23,544 nucleotides of DNA, taken from contig NZ_JBQCEE010000206.1 in the NCBI RefSeq assembly GCF_051960575.1, positions 1 through 23,544 of the forward strand, written 5' to 3'. Numbering within the stretch: the first letter of the stretch is position 1; every line of letters starts with the position of its first letter. Made by a program: the position numbers and the translations under genes. A model generated the notes under the pieces. The model was given only the letters and a program-made list of their open reading frames with translations. It had not been told where the DNA came from and ran no database searches. Source of the stretch: JBQCEE01 sp051960575 (GTDB lineage: Bacteria > Actinomycetota > Actinomycetes > Mycobacteriales > Jatrophihabitantaceae). This document shows, piece after piece, positions 1 to 7,760 of this stretch.

Positions 1-96
1 ATGGTTCCACCCGCCCATTGTTAACCATGTCGCCGATGCGGGACTTCGGTCGTCCACGCATGTGAGGATCAGGGGACAAACACCCCGCAACGTCGC

Positions 97-103
97 GAGG
101 AGG
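97..103 (+). promoter_or_regulatory. Ribosome binding site of glpX
   Basis: GAGGAGG lies four bases before ATG 108. This strong Shine-Dalgarno match supports 108 as the original glpX start rather than the downstream ATG at 218, which has no comparable site. The 107 bases before the gene otherwise hold only a short inverted repeat, ATGGTT at 1–6 and AACCAT at 23–28, with no assigned role. Confidence 0.7.
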
Positions 104-107
104 CGTC

Positions 108-1090
108 ATGCCCGCCCGGGTTCCGCAGGATCTCGACCGCAACATCGCTCTTGACCTGGTCCGTGTCACCGAGGCCGCGGCGACAAGAACGGCGGGGACG
201 GCGCGGCCGTCGACGCCATGCGCGCGCTCATCGGCACCGTCTCGATGCGCGGCGTCGTCGTCATCGGCGAAGGCGAGAAGGACGAGGCGCCGATACTCTA
301 CAACGGCGAGGAGGTCGGCGACGGCACCGGCGCGCTGTGCGACGTCGCGGTCGACCCGATCGACGGCACCACGCTGATGGCCAAGGGCATGCCGGGCTCG
401 ATCGCCGTGATCGCGGTGTCCGAGCGCGGTTCGATGTTCGACCCGTCCGCCGTCTTCTACATGGACAAGATCGCCGCCGCCCCGTACGCGGCCGACGCCG
501 TCGACATCACCGCGCCGGTGATCGACAACATCCGCGCGGTCGCGAAGGCCAAGGGCGGCTCGCCGAAGGACGTCACGGTCTGCATCCTCGACCGGCCGCG
601 GCACGCCGAGCTGATCCAGCAGGTGCGCGAGTCCGGTGCGCGCATCAAGTTCATCAGCGACGGCGACGTCGCCGGCGCGATCTCGGCCGCCCGGCCGGAC
701 ACCGGCGTCGACCTGCTCATGGGCATCGGCGGCACGCCCGAGGGCATCATCGCCGCCGCCGCGCTGCGCTGCATGGGCGGTGTCATCCAGGCCAAGCTGT
801 GGCCGCGCGACGAGGCCGAACGGCAGAAGGCGCTGGACGCCGGCCACGACCTCGACCGGGTGCTGCTCACCGACGACCTCGTCGCCGGCGACGACATCTT
901 CTTCTGCGCCACCGGCGTCACCGACGGCGAGCTGCTGCGCGGCGTGCGCTACCTGCAGGACGGTGTGCAGACCGAGTCGATCGTCATGCGCTCGAAGTCG
1001 GGCACGATCCGGCTCATCGACTCGGTGCACCAGCTGCAGAAGCTGCAGGCCTACTCGGCGATCGACTTCGGCGGCGACGGCGACTCCTGA
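108..1090 (+). pseudogene. glpX: Class II fructose-1,6-bisphosphatase GlpX, frameshifted near the N-terminus
   Basis: GlpX hydrolyses fructose 1,6-bisphosphate to fructose 6-phosphate in gluconeogenesis, in the cytoplasm. From ATG 108 the protein begins MPARVPQDLDRNIALDLVRV and reaches TEAAA as expected, then leaves frame at about base 183. The rest of the enzyme (DKNGGDG, VIGEGEKDEAP, the metal-site DPIDGTT, CILDRPRHAELI, GIGGTPEGI, FFCATGVTDGE) is read in another frame from about base 176 to TGA 1090. Mycobacterial GlpX has a MAAGRWVG-type stretch between EAAA and RGDK that is missing here, which fits a 31-nt deletion. If only the open part is translated, it would start at ATG 218 (290 aa), lacking the N-terminal region and without a visible ribosome site. 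The rest is well conserved, so a recent mutation or an assembly error are both possible. fumC lies downstream, as in mycobacteria. Confidence 0.85.
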
Positions 1091-1106
1091 CCCGCTCGTC
1101 CACACT

Positions 1107-1195
1107 CGGGTGACGGATACCGGCGTCGAGTGACGGCACGACACGCCATCACCTGCGGACCGGATCCGTCACTCGATCCCTGGATTCGTCACCCG
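1107..1195. repeat. 30-bp imperfect inverted repeat between convergent genes, possible bidirectional terminator
   Basis: Bases 1107–1136 and the reverse complement of 1166–1195 match at 25 of 30 positions. The conserved cores are CGGGTGACG at the outer ends and TCGAGTGACGG at the inner ends, around a 29-base loop. The right arm overlaps the stop codon and last eight codons of the convergent minus-strand gene. A transcript in either direction could fold into this long stem, which fits a terminator, but there is no T-run. Confidence 0.6.
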
Positions 1196-1786
1196 GCGTT
1201 CGGCCGGGGTGCCGATGGCCGGGACGAGCCGGGCGACCAGGTCGACCAGCGGGCCGAGCAGCACGATGACCACGAGGGTCGCGGGCCCGACGGCGGCGCC
1301 GAGCAGCCATCCGACGAACGTGCCGATCGCCTGCACGGCGGTGTAGCTCCACCGGAACGGCACCGGCGGGTCGAACGCGAGCGCGGCCGCCTCGGTGGGC
1401 CCCGCGCCGGCGCGCGTGCCGAGGTACCCGGCCACGCCGACGGCGAGGATCGCGAACCCCGCGACGCCGATGCCGATGCGGGTGCCGACCGCCGAGGGCG
1501 CGGCGATCGCGTCCAGCAGCACCGAGACGGTCGCGCCCACCACGACCGGCTGGACGACGGTGCCGAGGCCCGGCGCCAGGCCCCGCGCCCACGCCATCGC
1601 GACGAGCACCACGCCGACGACCAGGTTCACCCAGACGAACGGCACGTCGAGCGACAGCGCCAGCCCGTTGATCAGGGTCGAGTACCCGTCCGACCCGAGC
1701 GCCGCGCGCAGCAGCAGCGCCACCCCGACGCCGAGCACGACGCACGAGACCACCAGCTGCACCACCCGGGCCGGAGTCACGCGCAC
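1169..1786 (-). CDS. YczE/YyaS-like integral membrane protein
   Basis: A 205-residue, very hydrophobic protein with about five predicted membrane segments (roughly residues 8–28, 48–67, 76–92, 102–122 and 150–185). It resembles the YczE/YyaS family of small membrane proteins of unknown function: the first helix is followed by a GSDGYSTLINGLAL segment, and a glycine-rich loop (GTRAGAGPTEAAALAF) lies about two-thirds along. The frame starts at GTG 1786 without a clear ribosome site, so the start is uncertain. It is transcribed away from fumC and toward glpX. Its last codons (RVTNPGIE) lie inside the inverted repeat described separately. No substrate can be inferred. Confidence 0.7.
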   Translation of the reverse strand: MRVTPARVVQLVVSCVVLGVGVALLLRAALGSDGYSTLINGLALSLDVPFVWVNLVVGVVLVAMAWARGLAPGLGTVVQPVVVGATVSVLLDAIAAPSAVGTRIGIGVAGFAILAVGVAGYLGTRAGAGPTEAAALAFDPPVPFRWSYTAVQAIGTFVGWLLGAAVGPATLVVIVLLGPLVDLVARLVPAIGTPAERRVTNPGIE

Positions 1787-1878
1787 GTGACGGCAACCTA
1801 CTGCGTCCGCCCCGGGATTCCGGCGCCGCGGTTCGCTCGTAGGCTGGCTGGCGTCGTCCGATCGAGAAGGAGCAGCAC

Positions 1879-3276
1879 GTGGCCGCCGAGCAGGAATACC
1901 GCATCGAGAAGGATTCGATGGGCGACGTGCGCGTCCCCGCGCAGGCGAAGTGGCGCGCCCAGACGCAGCGGGCGGTCGAGAACTTCCCGATCTCCGGCCA
2001 GACCATCGAGCGCGAGCTGATCGCCGGTCTCGCCCTGATCAAGGGCGCGAGTGTGCGCATCCGCGCGCAGCGCGGGCTGCTCGACCAGGCCAAGGCCGAT
2101 GCGATCCACGCCGCGGCGCAGGAGGTCGCGCGCGGCGACTGGGACACCGAGTTCCCGATCGACGTCTTCCAGACCGGCTCGGGCACCTCGTCCAACATGA
2201 ACACCAACGAGGTGCTGGCCAGCCTCGCCGCCGAACGCCTCGGCACGGGCGTGCACCCGAACGACGACGTCAACGACCCGCTGAGCAGCAACGACCAGTT
2301 CCCGTCGGCGATCCACGTCGCCGCCACCAAGGCGGTCGTCAACGACCTCGAGCCCGCGCTCGACCACCTCGCCACCGCCCTCGAGGCGAAGGCGCAGCAG
2401 TTCGCCGACGTCGTCAAGGCCGGCCGCACCCACCTCATGGACGCCACGCCGGTCACGCTCGGGCAGGAGTTCGGCGGGTACGCGGCCCAGGTGCGCTACG
2501 GCATCGAGCGGCTGCAGAGCGTGCTGCCGCGCGTGGCCGAGCTGCCGCTCGGCGGCACCGCCGTCGGCACCGGCATCAACGCGCCCGCCGGGTTCGCGGC
2601 CGACGTCATCGCACTCATCGCGGACGAGACCGGCCTGCCGCTGAGCGAGGCGCGCAACCACATGGAGGCCAACGCCGCGCGCGACAGCCTGGTCGAGCTC
2701 TCGGGTGTGCTGAAGACGATCGCGATCGGCCTCAACAAGATGGCCAACGACATCCGCTGGATGGGCTCGGGCCCGCGCACCGGGCTCTCCGAGATCTTCA
2801 TCCCCGACCTGCAGCCCGGCTCGTCGATCATGCCGGGCAAGGTGAACCCGGTGCTCGCCGAGGCGATGACCCAGGTCGTCGCCCAGGTCGTCGGCAACGA
2901 CGCCGCGGTGACGTGGGGCGGCGGCAACGGCGCGTTCGAGCTCAACGTCTACCTGCCGATGATGGCGCGGAACCTGCTCGAGTCGATCCGGCTCATCGCC
3001 AACGTCTCGCGCGTCTTCGCCGACCGCTGCGTCGACGGCATCGAGGCGAACGAGGAGCAGTGCCGCATGAACGCAGAGGGCACGCCGATGATCGTCACGC
3101 CGCTGAACCACTACATCGGGTACGACGAGGCGGCCAAGGTCGCGAAGCAGGCGATCAAGGAGCGCAAGACGATCCGCGAGGTCGTCATCGAGCGCGGCCA
3201 CGTGCCCGAGAAGATCACCGAGCAGAAGCTGGACGAGGTGCTCGACGTGCTCTCGATGACGCGCCCTCAGGGCTGA
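1879..3276 (+). CDS. fumC: Class II fumarate hydratase
   Basis: This enzyme interconverts fumarate and L-malate in the TCA cycle without an iron-sulfur cluster. The 465-residue length is normal for class II fumarases. Visible family blocks are GSGTSSNMNTNE (from about residue 100), the catalytic-histidine region GRTHLMDATPVTLGQE (about 180–195) and the signature GSSIMPGKVNP (314–324), whose serine loop supplies the second catalytic residue. The C-terminal segment LNHYIGYDEAAKVAKQA is also typical. The start is GTG 1879, preceded by AAGGAG at 1867–1872, six bases upstream. It is on the same strand as glpX, with the small membrane gene inserted in reverse between them. Aspartase and argininosuccinate lyase share the signature, but the full pattern fits fumarase best. 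Confidence 0.96.
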   Translation: MAAEQEYRIEKDSMGDVRVPAQAKWRAQTQRAVENFPISGQTIERELIAGLALIKGASVRIRAQRGLLDQAKADAIHAAAQEVARGDWDTEFPIDVFQTGSGTSSNMNTNEVLASLAAERLGTGVHPNDDVNDPLSSNDQFPSAIHVAATKAVVNDLEPALDHLATALEAKAQQFADVVKAGRTHLMDATPVTLGQEFGGYAAQVRYGIERLQSVLPRVAELPLGGTAVGTGINAPAGFAADVIALIADETGLPLSEARNHMEANAARDSLVELSGVLKTIAIGLNKMANDIRWMGSGPRTGLSEIFIPDLQPGSSIMPGKVNPVLAEAMTQVVAQVVGNDAAVTWGGGNGAFELNVYLPMMARNLLESIRLIANVSRVFADRCVDGIEANEEQCRMNAEGTPMIVTPLNHYIGYDEAAKVAKQAIKERKTIREVVIERGHVPEKITEQKLDEVLDVLSMTRPQG

Positions 3277-3432
3277 CCGGGGCCACCCCGAGGTTCGGGA
3301 CCTCCGCCCCCGCCGAAACGGGGTCGATCGCGTCCGCAGCATGATCGTTCGTCACCCGCATTTCCCCACACGCCCACTTAACGTCGAGTTGTCCGGTTCT
3401 CGCCGGATCTCGGGGTCAATGGGGGAAATGCC

Positions 3433-5160
3433 ATGCGAATGGCCAGCGCTCGCGGTCGCCTGCTCGCCGCCACCGTGTCGTCCGTGCTCGTCGCCGGTGC
3501 GCTCGTCGCCGCCGCCGCGACGGCGTCCGCGGCCAGCGCGCCGACCGTCACGGCGCTCAGCGCGCACGACGGCCGGACCGCGGGCGGCGTGACGCTCACC
3601 GTCACCGGCACCAACTTCGCCACCGGTGCGGCAGTGCTGTTCGGGACGGCGTCAGGGACGAGCGTGCGCATCGTCTCGTCGACCCAGCTCACCGTCGTGG
3701 TGCCGGCGGCCGCGGCGGGCACGGTCGACGTGCGCGTGCGCCAGGGCACGGCGACCTCGGCGACCGGGACGGCCGACCGCTACACGTTCCACGCGCCGCC
3801 CGCGGTGACCGCGCTGTCGCCCGCCTCGGGCGCCGACACCGGTAGCACGGCCGTCACGGTGACCGGCAGCGGCTTCGAGTCGATCACCGGCGTCACGATC
3901 GGCGGGGCGACGGTCGTCGCCAAGGTCGTCTCGACGACCTCGCTCACCCTCACGACGCCCGCGCACGGCGCCGGCTCGGGCGCCGTCGTCGTCACCGGCA
4001 CCTACGGCAGCTCGACCGCCGCGACGGCCAGCACCTTCACCTGGCTCGACCGCACCGCGCCCGGCCCGGTGACCGCCCTGACCGTCGACCAGAGCGCCAC
4101 CGGCCTCTCGCTGCACTGGACGCGGCCTGCCGACAGCGACTTCGCCGGCGTCACCGTCACCCGCACGACCGGCGTCCCCGGTGGCAGCATTTTCGCCTCG
4201 GCGGCGGCGACGACGCTCGCGACGACCACCGCAGGCGTGAGCGCGTACGCCGACACCGCGCTGACACCGGACACGACGTACACGTACACGGTCACCGCGC
4301 GCGACACCGCCGGGAACACCTCGGCGCCGGTGACGATCACCAGCACCACCCTGCTCGGCCCGGACGCGAACGTCGCAGGTGACGCGATGCCGCCGATCGT
4401 CTACGTGCACGGCTACTTCTCGAACAGCTCGCCGTGCAACCGGTCGGTCACCGACCTCATGGCGGGCCCGATCCTCACCGAGTACTACGCGGGTGTTCCC
4501 GCCGCAGACCTGCACACCGTCGCCTTCTACGCCTGCGACGCGGGCGGCGACCCACTGTTCGGTTACGGGCCGGCTGCAGCCACGACCTACCCGACGACCA
4601 CCAACGACGCCAACACCGACCTTCGCCGCTATGCCTACGAGCTCGCCTGGTACCTCTACGACAACTTCTCCGCCCGCGGCCGCGCCGCCGACGTGGTGGC
4701 CGCCTCGATGGGCGGCGTGCTCATCACCTACGCGATGCAGCGCGTGGCGGCCGGCGATCCGCTCTTCCCGCCGGCGCTGCTGGTGACGAACGTCGTCACC
4801 TTCTCGACGCCGTTCGCCGGTGCGAACGTCGGCTGCCCGAGCGACACCGAGTGCACGCAGCTTGCCGCGGGCAGCACGCTGACCTCCGCCATCACCGCGG
4901 CCGGAGCGCCGATGACCGACCGCACCCGGTGGACCGTCGTCGGCAGCAGCGCGGGCTGCGACCTCGTCCCCGCCTCGTCGTCACTCGCGCTCACCAGCGT
5001 CACCTACGCGGTCGACTACACCTCACCCTGCTACGACCACGGTGGCTACGAGTCGGACTACAGCGGCGCGCAGGACGCCGTCGGCACCGTGAACGGGCAG
5101 CCGACGACGACCGGCTGGCACTCCCTCGCCCTGATGCAGGCGGTGCTCGCCGGCGCGTGA
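3433..5160 (+). CDS. Secreted alpha/beta hydrolase (lipase-like) with two IPT/TIG domains and an Fn3 domain
   Basis: The 575-residue protein starts with a signal peptide (residues 1 to about 33, basic start then an Ala/Val-rich core ending ATASAAS). Two IPT/TIG Ig-like domains follow (about 36–118 and 123–205, each with an L/S-x-x-x-G…VTVTG pattern), then a fibronectin type III-like domain (about 208–306) and a hydrolase domain (about 318–575). In the hydrolase, VYVHGYFSN (323–331) looks like the oxyanion strand, and VVAASMGGVLI carries the probable nucleophile Ser425. The usual GHSMG elbow reads AASMG here. Candidate His residues are 536 and 563. Cysteines at 335, 368, 468, 474, 509 and 533 suggest disulfides in an extracellular enzyme. 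GGGGGAAA precedes ATG 3433. The substrate is unknown; triglyceride or ester hydrolysis is an inference from the fold. Confidence 0.8.
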   Translation: MRMASARGRLLAATVSSVLVAGALVAAAATASAASAPTVTALSAHDGRTAGGVTLTVTGTNFATGAAVLFGTASGTSVRIVSSTQLTVVVPAAAAGTVDVRVRQGTATSATGTADRYTFHAPPAVTALSPASGADTGSTAVTVTGSGFESITGVTIGGATVVAKVVSTTSLTLTTPAHGAGSGAVVVTGTYGSSTAATASTFTWLDRTAPGPVTALTVDQSATGLSLHWTRPADSDFAGVTVTRTTGVPGGSIFASAAATTLATTTAGVSAYADTALTPDTTYTYTVTARDTAGNTSAPVTITSTTLLGPDANVAGDAMPPIVYVHGYFSNSSPCNRSVTDLMAGPILTEYYAGVPAADLHTVAFYACDAGGDPLFGYGPAAATTYPTTTNDANTDLRRYAYELAWYLYDNFSARGRAADVVAASMGGVLITYAMQRVAAGDPLFPPALLVTNVVTFSTPFAGANVGCPSDTECTQLAAGSTLTSAITAAGAPMTDRTRWTVVGSSAGCDLVPASSSLALTSVTYAVDYTSPCYDHGGYESDYSGAQDAVGTVNGQPTTTGWHSLALMQAVLAGA

Positions 5161-5188
5161 CGCACGTACGGATGGGTAGGCGCAATGG

Positions 5189-6031
5189 GTGAACCCCTTC
5201 GCCGAGCCGTTCAAGGACAAGGTCGCCGCGATCACCGGCGCCGGATCGGGCATCGGACGCGCCCTGGCCGTCGAGTTGGCACGGCAGGGTGCGTCCGTGG
5301 CCGTGGGCGACCGGGACGCCGACGCGCTGGCCGACCTCCGCCGACAGCTCGACACGCTCGGCGCCTCGTCGATGGCGACGACGCTCGACGTCACCGACCT
5401 CGACGCCGTGCGCGCGTGGGTCACCGCGGTGCACGCGCGCTTCGGGGTCGTCCACCAGCTCTACAACATCGCCGGCATCGCGCACGTCGGGCCGGTGACC
5501 AGCGCCGGCTACGACGAGCTGCGCCGGGTGATGGACACGAACTTCTGGGGCGCGGTCTATCCCACACGCGAGTTCCTGCCGCACCTCGCCGACTCCGGCG
5601 ACGGGCAGATCGTCACGGTCTCGAGCATCTTCGGCCTCGTCGCCGCGCCGTGGCTGAGCGGCTACGACGCGTCGAAGTTCGCGATCCGCGGCTTCACCGA
5701 GTCGCTGCGCGCCGAACTGCTCGCCCAGCGCCTGCCGGTGCGCGTGATGGTCGTGCACCCCGGCGGCGTGCGCACGCCGATCATGCGGAACAGCACGGCC
5801 TCGCCGGGTGAGGGCAAGTCGGCGCTCGACACCGCCTTCGACCTGCTGACGATCACCTCGCCCGAGGGTGCCGCGAGAGCCATCCTGCGCGGCGTGCGGC
5901 TGCGTCGGCCGAAGCTGCTGATCGGACCGGACGCCCGCCTCGTCGACCTCGCCCAGCGCATCGGGGGCAGCGCCTACGAGCGGGTCGCCTCGCTGGCCGC
6001 GCGCCACCTGCTGCCGTCGAGCAACGTCTGA
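5189..6031 (+). CDS. Short-chain dehydrogenase/reductase (SDR)
   Basis: A classical SDR of 280 residues, probably NAD(P)-dependent. It has the cofactor loop TGAGSGIG near the N-terminus, an acidic D-R-D after the second strand (VGDRDAD), LDVTDLDAV, the NxAG motif as NIAG, the catalytic serine in VTVSSIFG and the active-site YDASK. The HPGGVRTPI segment after the active site is typical of this group. The likely start is GTG 5189, eight bases after GGGTAGG; ATG 5185 is in another frame. It follows the secreted hydrolase by 28 bases and may be co-transcribed with it. It converges on the DUF2752 gene with only ten bases between. The substrate cannot be told. Confidence 0.88.
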   Translation: MNPFAEPFKDKVAAITGAGSGIGRALAVELARQGASVAVGDRDADALADLRRQLDTLGASSMATTLDVTDLDAVRAWVTAVHARFGVVHQLYNIAGIAHVGPVTSAGYDELRRVMDTNFWGAVYPTREFLPHLADSGDGQIVTVSSIFGLVAAPWLSGYDASKFAIRGFTESLRAELLAQRLPVRVMVVHPGGVRTPIMRNSTASPGEGKSALDTAFDLLTITSPEGAARAILRGVRLRRPKLLIGPDARLVDLAQRIGGSAYERVASLAARHLLPSSNV

Positions 6032-6041
6032 CGGCGCGCGG

Positions 6042-6428
6042 TCACGCGGGCCGCAGCCCGAGTTGCGGCACCGCGTTGCGGACGACGGTGAACAGCGTCG
6101 CCGCCACCACGACGGCGAGCGCGATGCGCCGGCCCGGCCGCACGTCGCGTCCGGCGAAGACGAGACTGAACACCACGAGCAGCACGGGTGCCGCGAGCCA
6201 GAGCAGGGCGTTGTCGCGCCACGCCTGCGCCAGGTGTCCGTGCAGCGCCGACCACACCGCGCGCAGGCCGCCGCAGAGCGGACAGTCGAGGCCGGTGACG
6301 GCGTGGAACGGACAGAGCGGCACGTGCCTGCGCACGGGGTCGAGCGCGAGGTCACCCGCGGCGCCGGCCACCGTCAGCGCCGCCCAGCCGGCGGCGCTGC
6401 GGCGACGAGCGACCGGGGTGACGGTCAA
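6042..6428 (-). CDS. DUF2752 family membrane protein
   Basis: A 128-residue protein with the DUF2752 hallmark CPFHAVTGLDCPLCGGLRA, in which the paired cysteines of DCPLCGG are invariant, followed by a histidine-containing helix (ALHGHLAQAWRDNALL). About three hydrophobic segments (roughly 12–27, 76–92 and 103–117) suggest a small integral membrane protein. The family has no established function; the conserved cysteines and histidines could bind metal or heme, which is speculation. ATG 6428 overlaps the TGA of the upstream gene (ATGA), so the two are very probably translated together. Confidence 0.85.
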   Translation of the reverse strand: MTVTPVARRRSAAGWAALTVAGAAGDLALDPVRRHVPLCPFHAVTGLDCPLCGGLRAVWSALHGHLAQAWRDNALLWLAAPVLLVVFSLVFAGRDVRPGRRIALAVVVAATLFTVVRNAVPQLGLRPA

Positions 6429-6811
6429 TGCCGGGCCGACACGATCGCGATGCCGACGATGATCGAGACGATGGAGATCACGATCCCGGCGATCGCGAGC
6501 CCCTTGCCGCCCTGCGCGGGGTTCTTGCTGATCTGGCTCAGCCCGATCGCCGAGAAGATGATGCCGAGGATCGAGCAGAGGAACGAGCAGACGAATCCGG
6601 CGATCGCCATCCCGTTGGTGCCCGTCGCCTGGGGCTGGCCGTAGCCGTAGCCGTACGGCGCCTGCGGGTACGGCTGATACCCCTGCGGCGGGTACTGCTG
6701 GTACGGACCCTGCTGGTACGGATTCTGCTGGTATGGGTTCGGCGCCGACGGGTATCCGTACGGCGACGGCTGCTCGCCGGGCTGGTTCGGCTGGTCGGGG
6801 TCGTACGTCAT
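6425..6811 (-). CDS. DUF4190-like membrane protein with Pro/Gln/Tyr-rich N-terminus
   Basis: A 128-residue protein. The first 63 residues are a low-complexity cytoplasmic-type head rich in Pro, Gln, Tyr and Gly with imperfect PYQQ repeats. Residues 67–128 form two hydrophobic hairpin helices separated by ISKNPAQGGKGLAIAGI, the layout of DUF4190 proteins common in actinobacteria. ATG 6811 is preceded by GGAG six bases upstream; longer in-frame extensions run through the neighbouring gene and are rejected. It starts 21 bases after the DUF5684-like gene and overlaps the DUF2752 gene by four bases. Function is unknown; such proteins are presumed membrane-associated scaffolds or envelope factors. 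Confidence 0.85.
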   Translation of the reverse strand: MTYDPDQPNQPGEQPSPYGYPSAPNPYQQNPYQQGPYQQYPPQGYQPYPQAPYGYGYGQPQATGTNGMAIAGFVCSFLCSILGIIFSAIGLSQISKNPAQGGKGLAIAGIVISIVSIIVGIAIVSARH

Positions 6812-6831
6812 GCGCGCTCCGGGTTCGGACG

Positions 6832-7485
6832 TCAGCCCTGTGGTGGGTAGGGCTGACCGTAACCCGGCTGCTGGCCGTACCCCGGCTGCGGCTGGCCGTA
6901 GCCCGGCTGTCCGTAGCCCGGCTGTCCGTATCCCGGCTGTCCGTACCCCGGCTGCGGCTGGCCGTGGCCCGGCGCGTGACCGTAGCCCGGCGCGTACCCC
7001 TGCGGCGGGCCGCCGACCGGCGGGTAGCCGCCCTGCTGCGGCTGACCGGCGTACGGGTTCGGCGCGCCGTACCCCTGGGGGTAGCCGCCCTGGCCGCCGA
7101 AGCCCTGGCCGCCGGGGCCGAGGTAGCGCGCGCTGCCGAAGCCGAGGATCGGCCAGAAGATGAACGGCAGGAACAGCAGGCCGACGGTGAATCCCCCGCT
7201 GCGGCCGAAGGACTTCGCGACGGCGTTGTAGATCATGATCAGGACGACGATGTTCACGATCGGGATGAGGCACAGCACCAGCCACCAGCCGGGCTTCCCG
7301 CCGACCTTGCACATCACGTAGATGTTGTAGAAGGGGATGATGGCCGCCCAGCCCGGCTGCCCGGCCTTGGTGAACACCTTCCAGATCGCGGCGATCATCA
7401 GGATGATCACGGCGAGATAGACGACGACAATGACGCCGAGCGCGGCGCCGGAGCCGCTGGACGCGGCCAGATGAGGTCCGAACAT
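6832..7485 (-). CDS. DUF5684-like membrane protein with C-terminal GYGQP repeats
   Basis: A 217-residue protein. A membrane domain (about 15–120) has four hydrophobic stretches and the motifs GQPGWAAIIPFYNIYVM, KPGWWLVLCLIPIVNI and KSFGR…FLPFIFWPILGFG, which are typical of DUF5684 proteins, sometimes mis-annotated as signal peptidase I. No Ser/Lys catalytic dyad is seen. Residues 121–217 are low complexity: Gly/Pro/Tyr/Gln-rich, with tandem GYGQP units from about residue 179. ATG 7485 follows only a weak ribosome site. It is the first of three minus-strand genes encoding small membrane proteins. Function is unknown. Confidence 0.85.
   Translation of the reverse strand: MFGPHLAASSGSGAALGVIVVVYLAVIILMIAAIWKVFTKAGQPGWAAIIPFYNIYVMCKVGGKPGWWLVLCLIPIVNIVVLIMIYNAVAKSFGRSGGFTVGLLFLPFIFWPILGFGSARYLGPGGQGFGGQGGYPQGYGAPNPYAGQPQQGGYPPVGGPPQGYAPGYGHAPGHGQPQPGYGQPGYGQPGYGQPGYGQPQPGYGQQPGYGQPYPPQG
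6841..6950 (-). repeat. Tandem GYGQP-coding repeat
   Basis: Within the DUF5684-like gene, a 15-bp unit encoding PGYGQ is repeated about five times, partly interrupted by QPQ. Copies on the plus strand read TGTCCGTA(C/T/G)CCCGGC with third-position changes. Repeats of this kind are prone to copy-number change. Confidence 0.75.
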
Positions 7486-7571
7486 GCGCGGAAACCTACG
7501 GGTGCCCGCTCATCCTGTCGACCGGGGCGACGCCCCCGTCATCGGGACGTCATGCCGGCGCGGACGCGACG

Positions 7572-7757
7572 TCAAGGACGACCCGACGTGAGCTCGCCGT
7601 GCTCGACGCAGCGGGCGGTCCAGCCGGTCGGGACGACCTGGACGACCATGCGGCGGCGGCAGTGCACGCAGAACCGCGGTGGTTCGAGCTCGCGGGCCCG
7701 CGCGCACGCGTCGTGGTCACCCTCGCCGGCCGGGCGGCCGCACCGATCGCAGAACAT
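7572..7757 (-). CDS. bsaP: Biotin synthase auxiliary protein (BsaP-like), small Cys-rich protein
   Basis: A 61-residue protein with Cys3, Cys6, Cys18, Cys30, Cys33 and Cys50, arranged as CDRCG near the start and FCVHCRRRM in the middle, plus a WTARC motif. Small proteins of this pattern encoded next to actinobacterial bioB are known as BsaP, an iron-sulfur auxiliary protein that mycobacterial BioB needs to turn dethiobiotin into biotin. Assignment rests on cysteine pattern and position. It starts at ATG 7757, separated from the bioB TAG by one GCC codon and in the same frame. No separate ribosome site is visible, so translation is probably coupled to bioB. It could otherwise be called a generic zinc ribbon. 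Confidence 0.8.
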   Translation of the reverse strand: MFCDRCGRPAGEGDHDACARARELEPPRFCVHCRRRMVVQVVPTGWTARCVEHGELTSGRP

Positions 7758-7760
7758 GGC

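Noticed and set aside
1..28. ATGGTT…AACCAT inverted repeat with an inner GTTAAC
   Set aside because: It has six-base arms only and sits at the window edge. No function can be supported.
3290..3304. A GAGGT–TCGGG–ACCTC hairpin after fumC as a terminator
   Set aside because: Only five base pairs, with no T-run. This is too weak to call.
5185..5811. ATG 5185 as the start of the gene after the secreted hydrolase
   Set aside because: It opens a different frame giving an Arg-rich product. The SDR motifs lie in the frame of GTG 5189.
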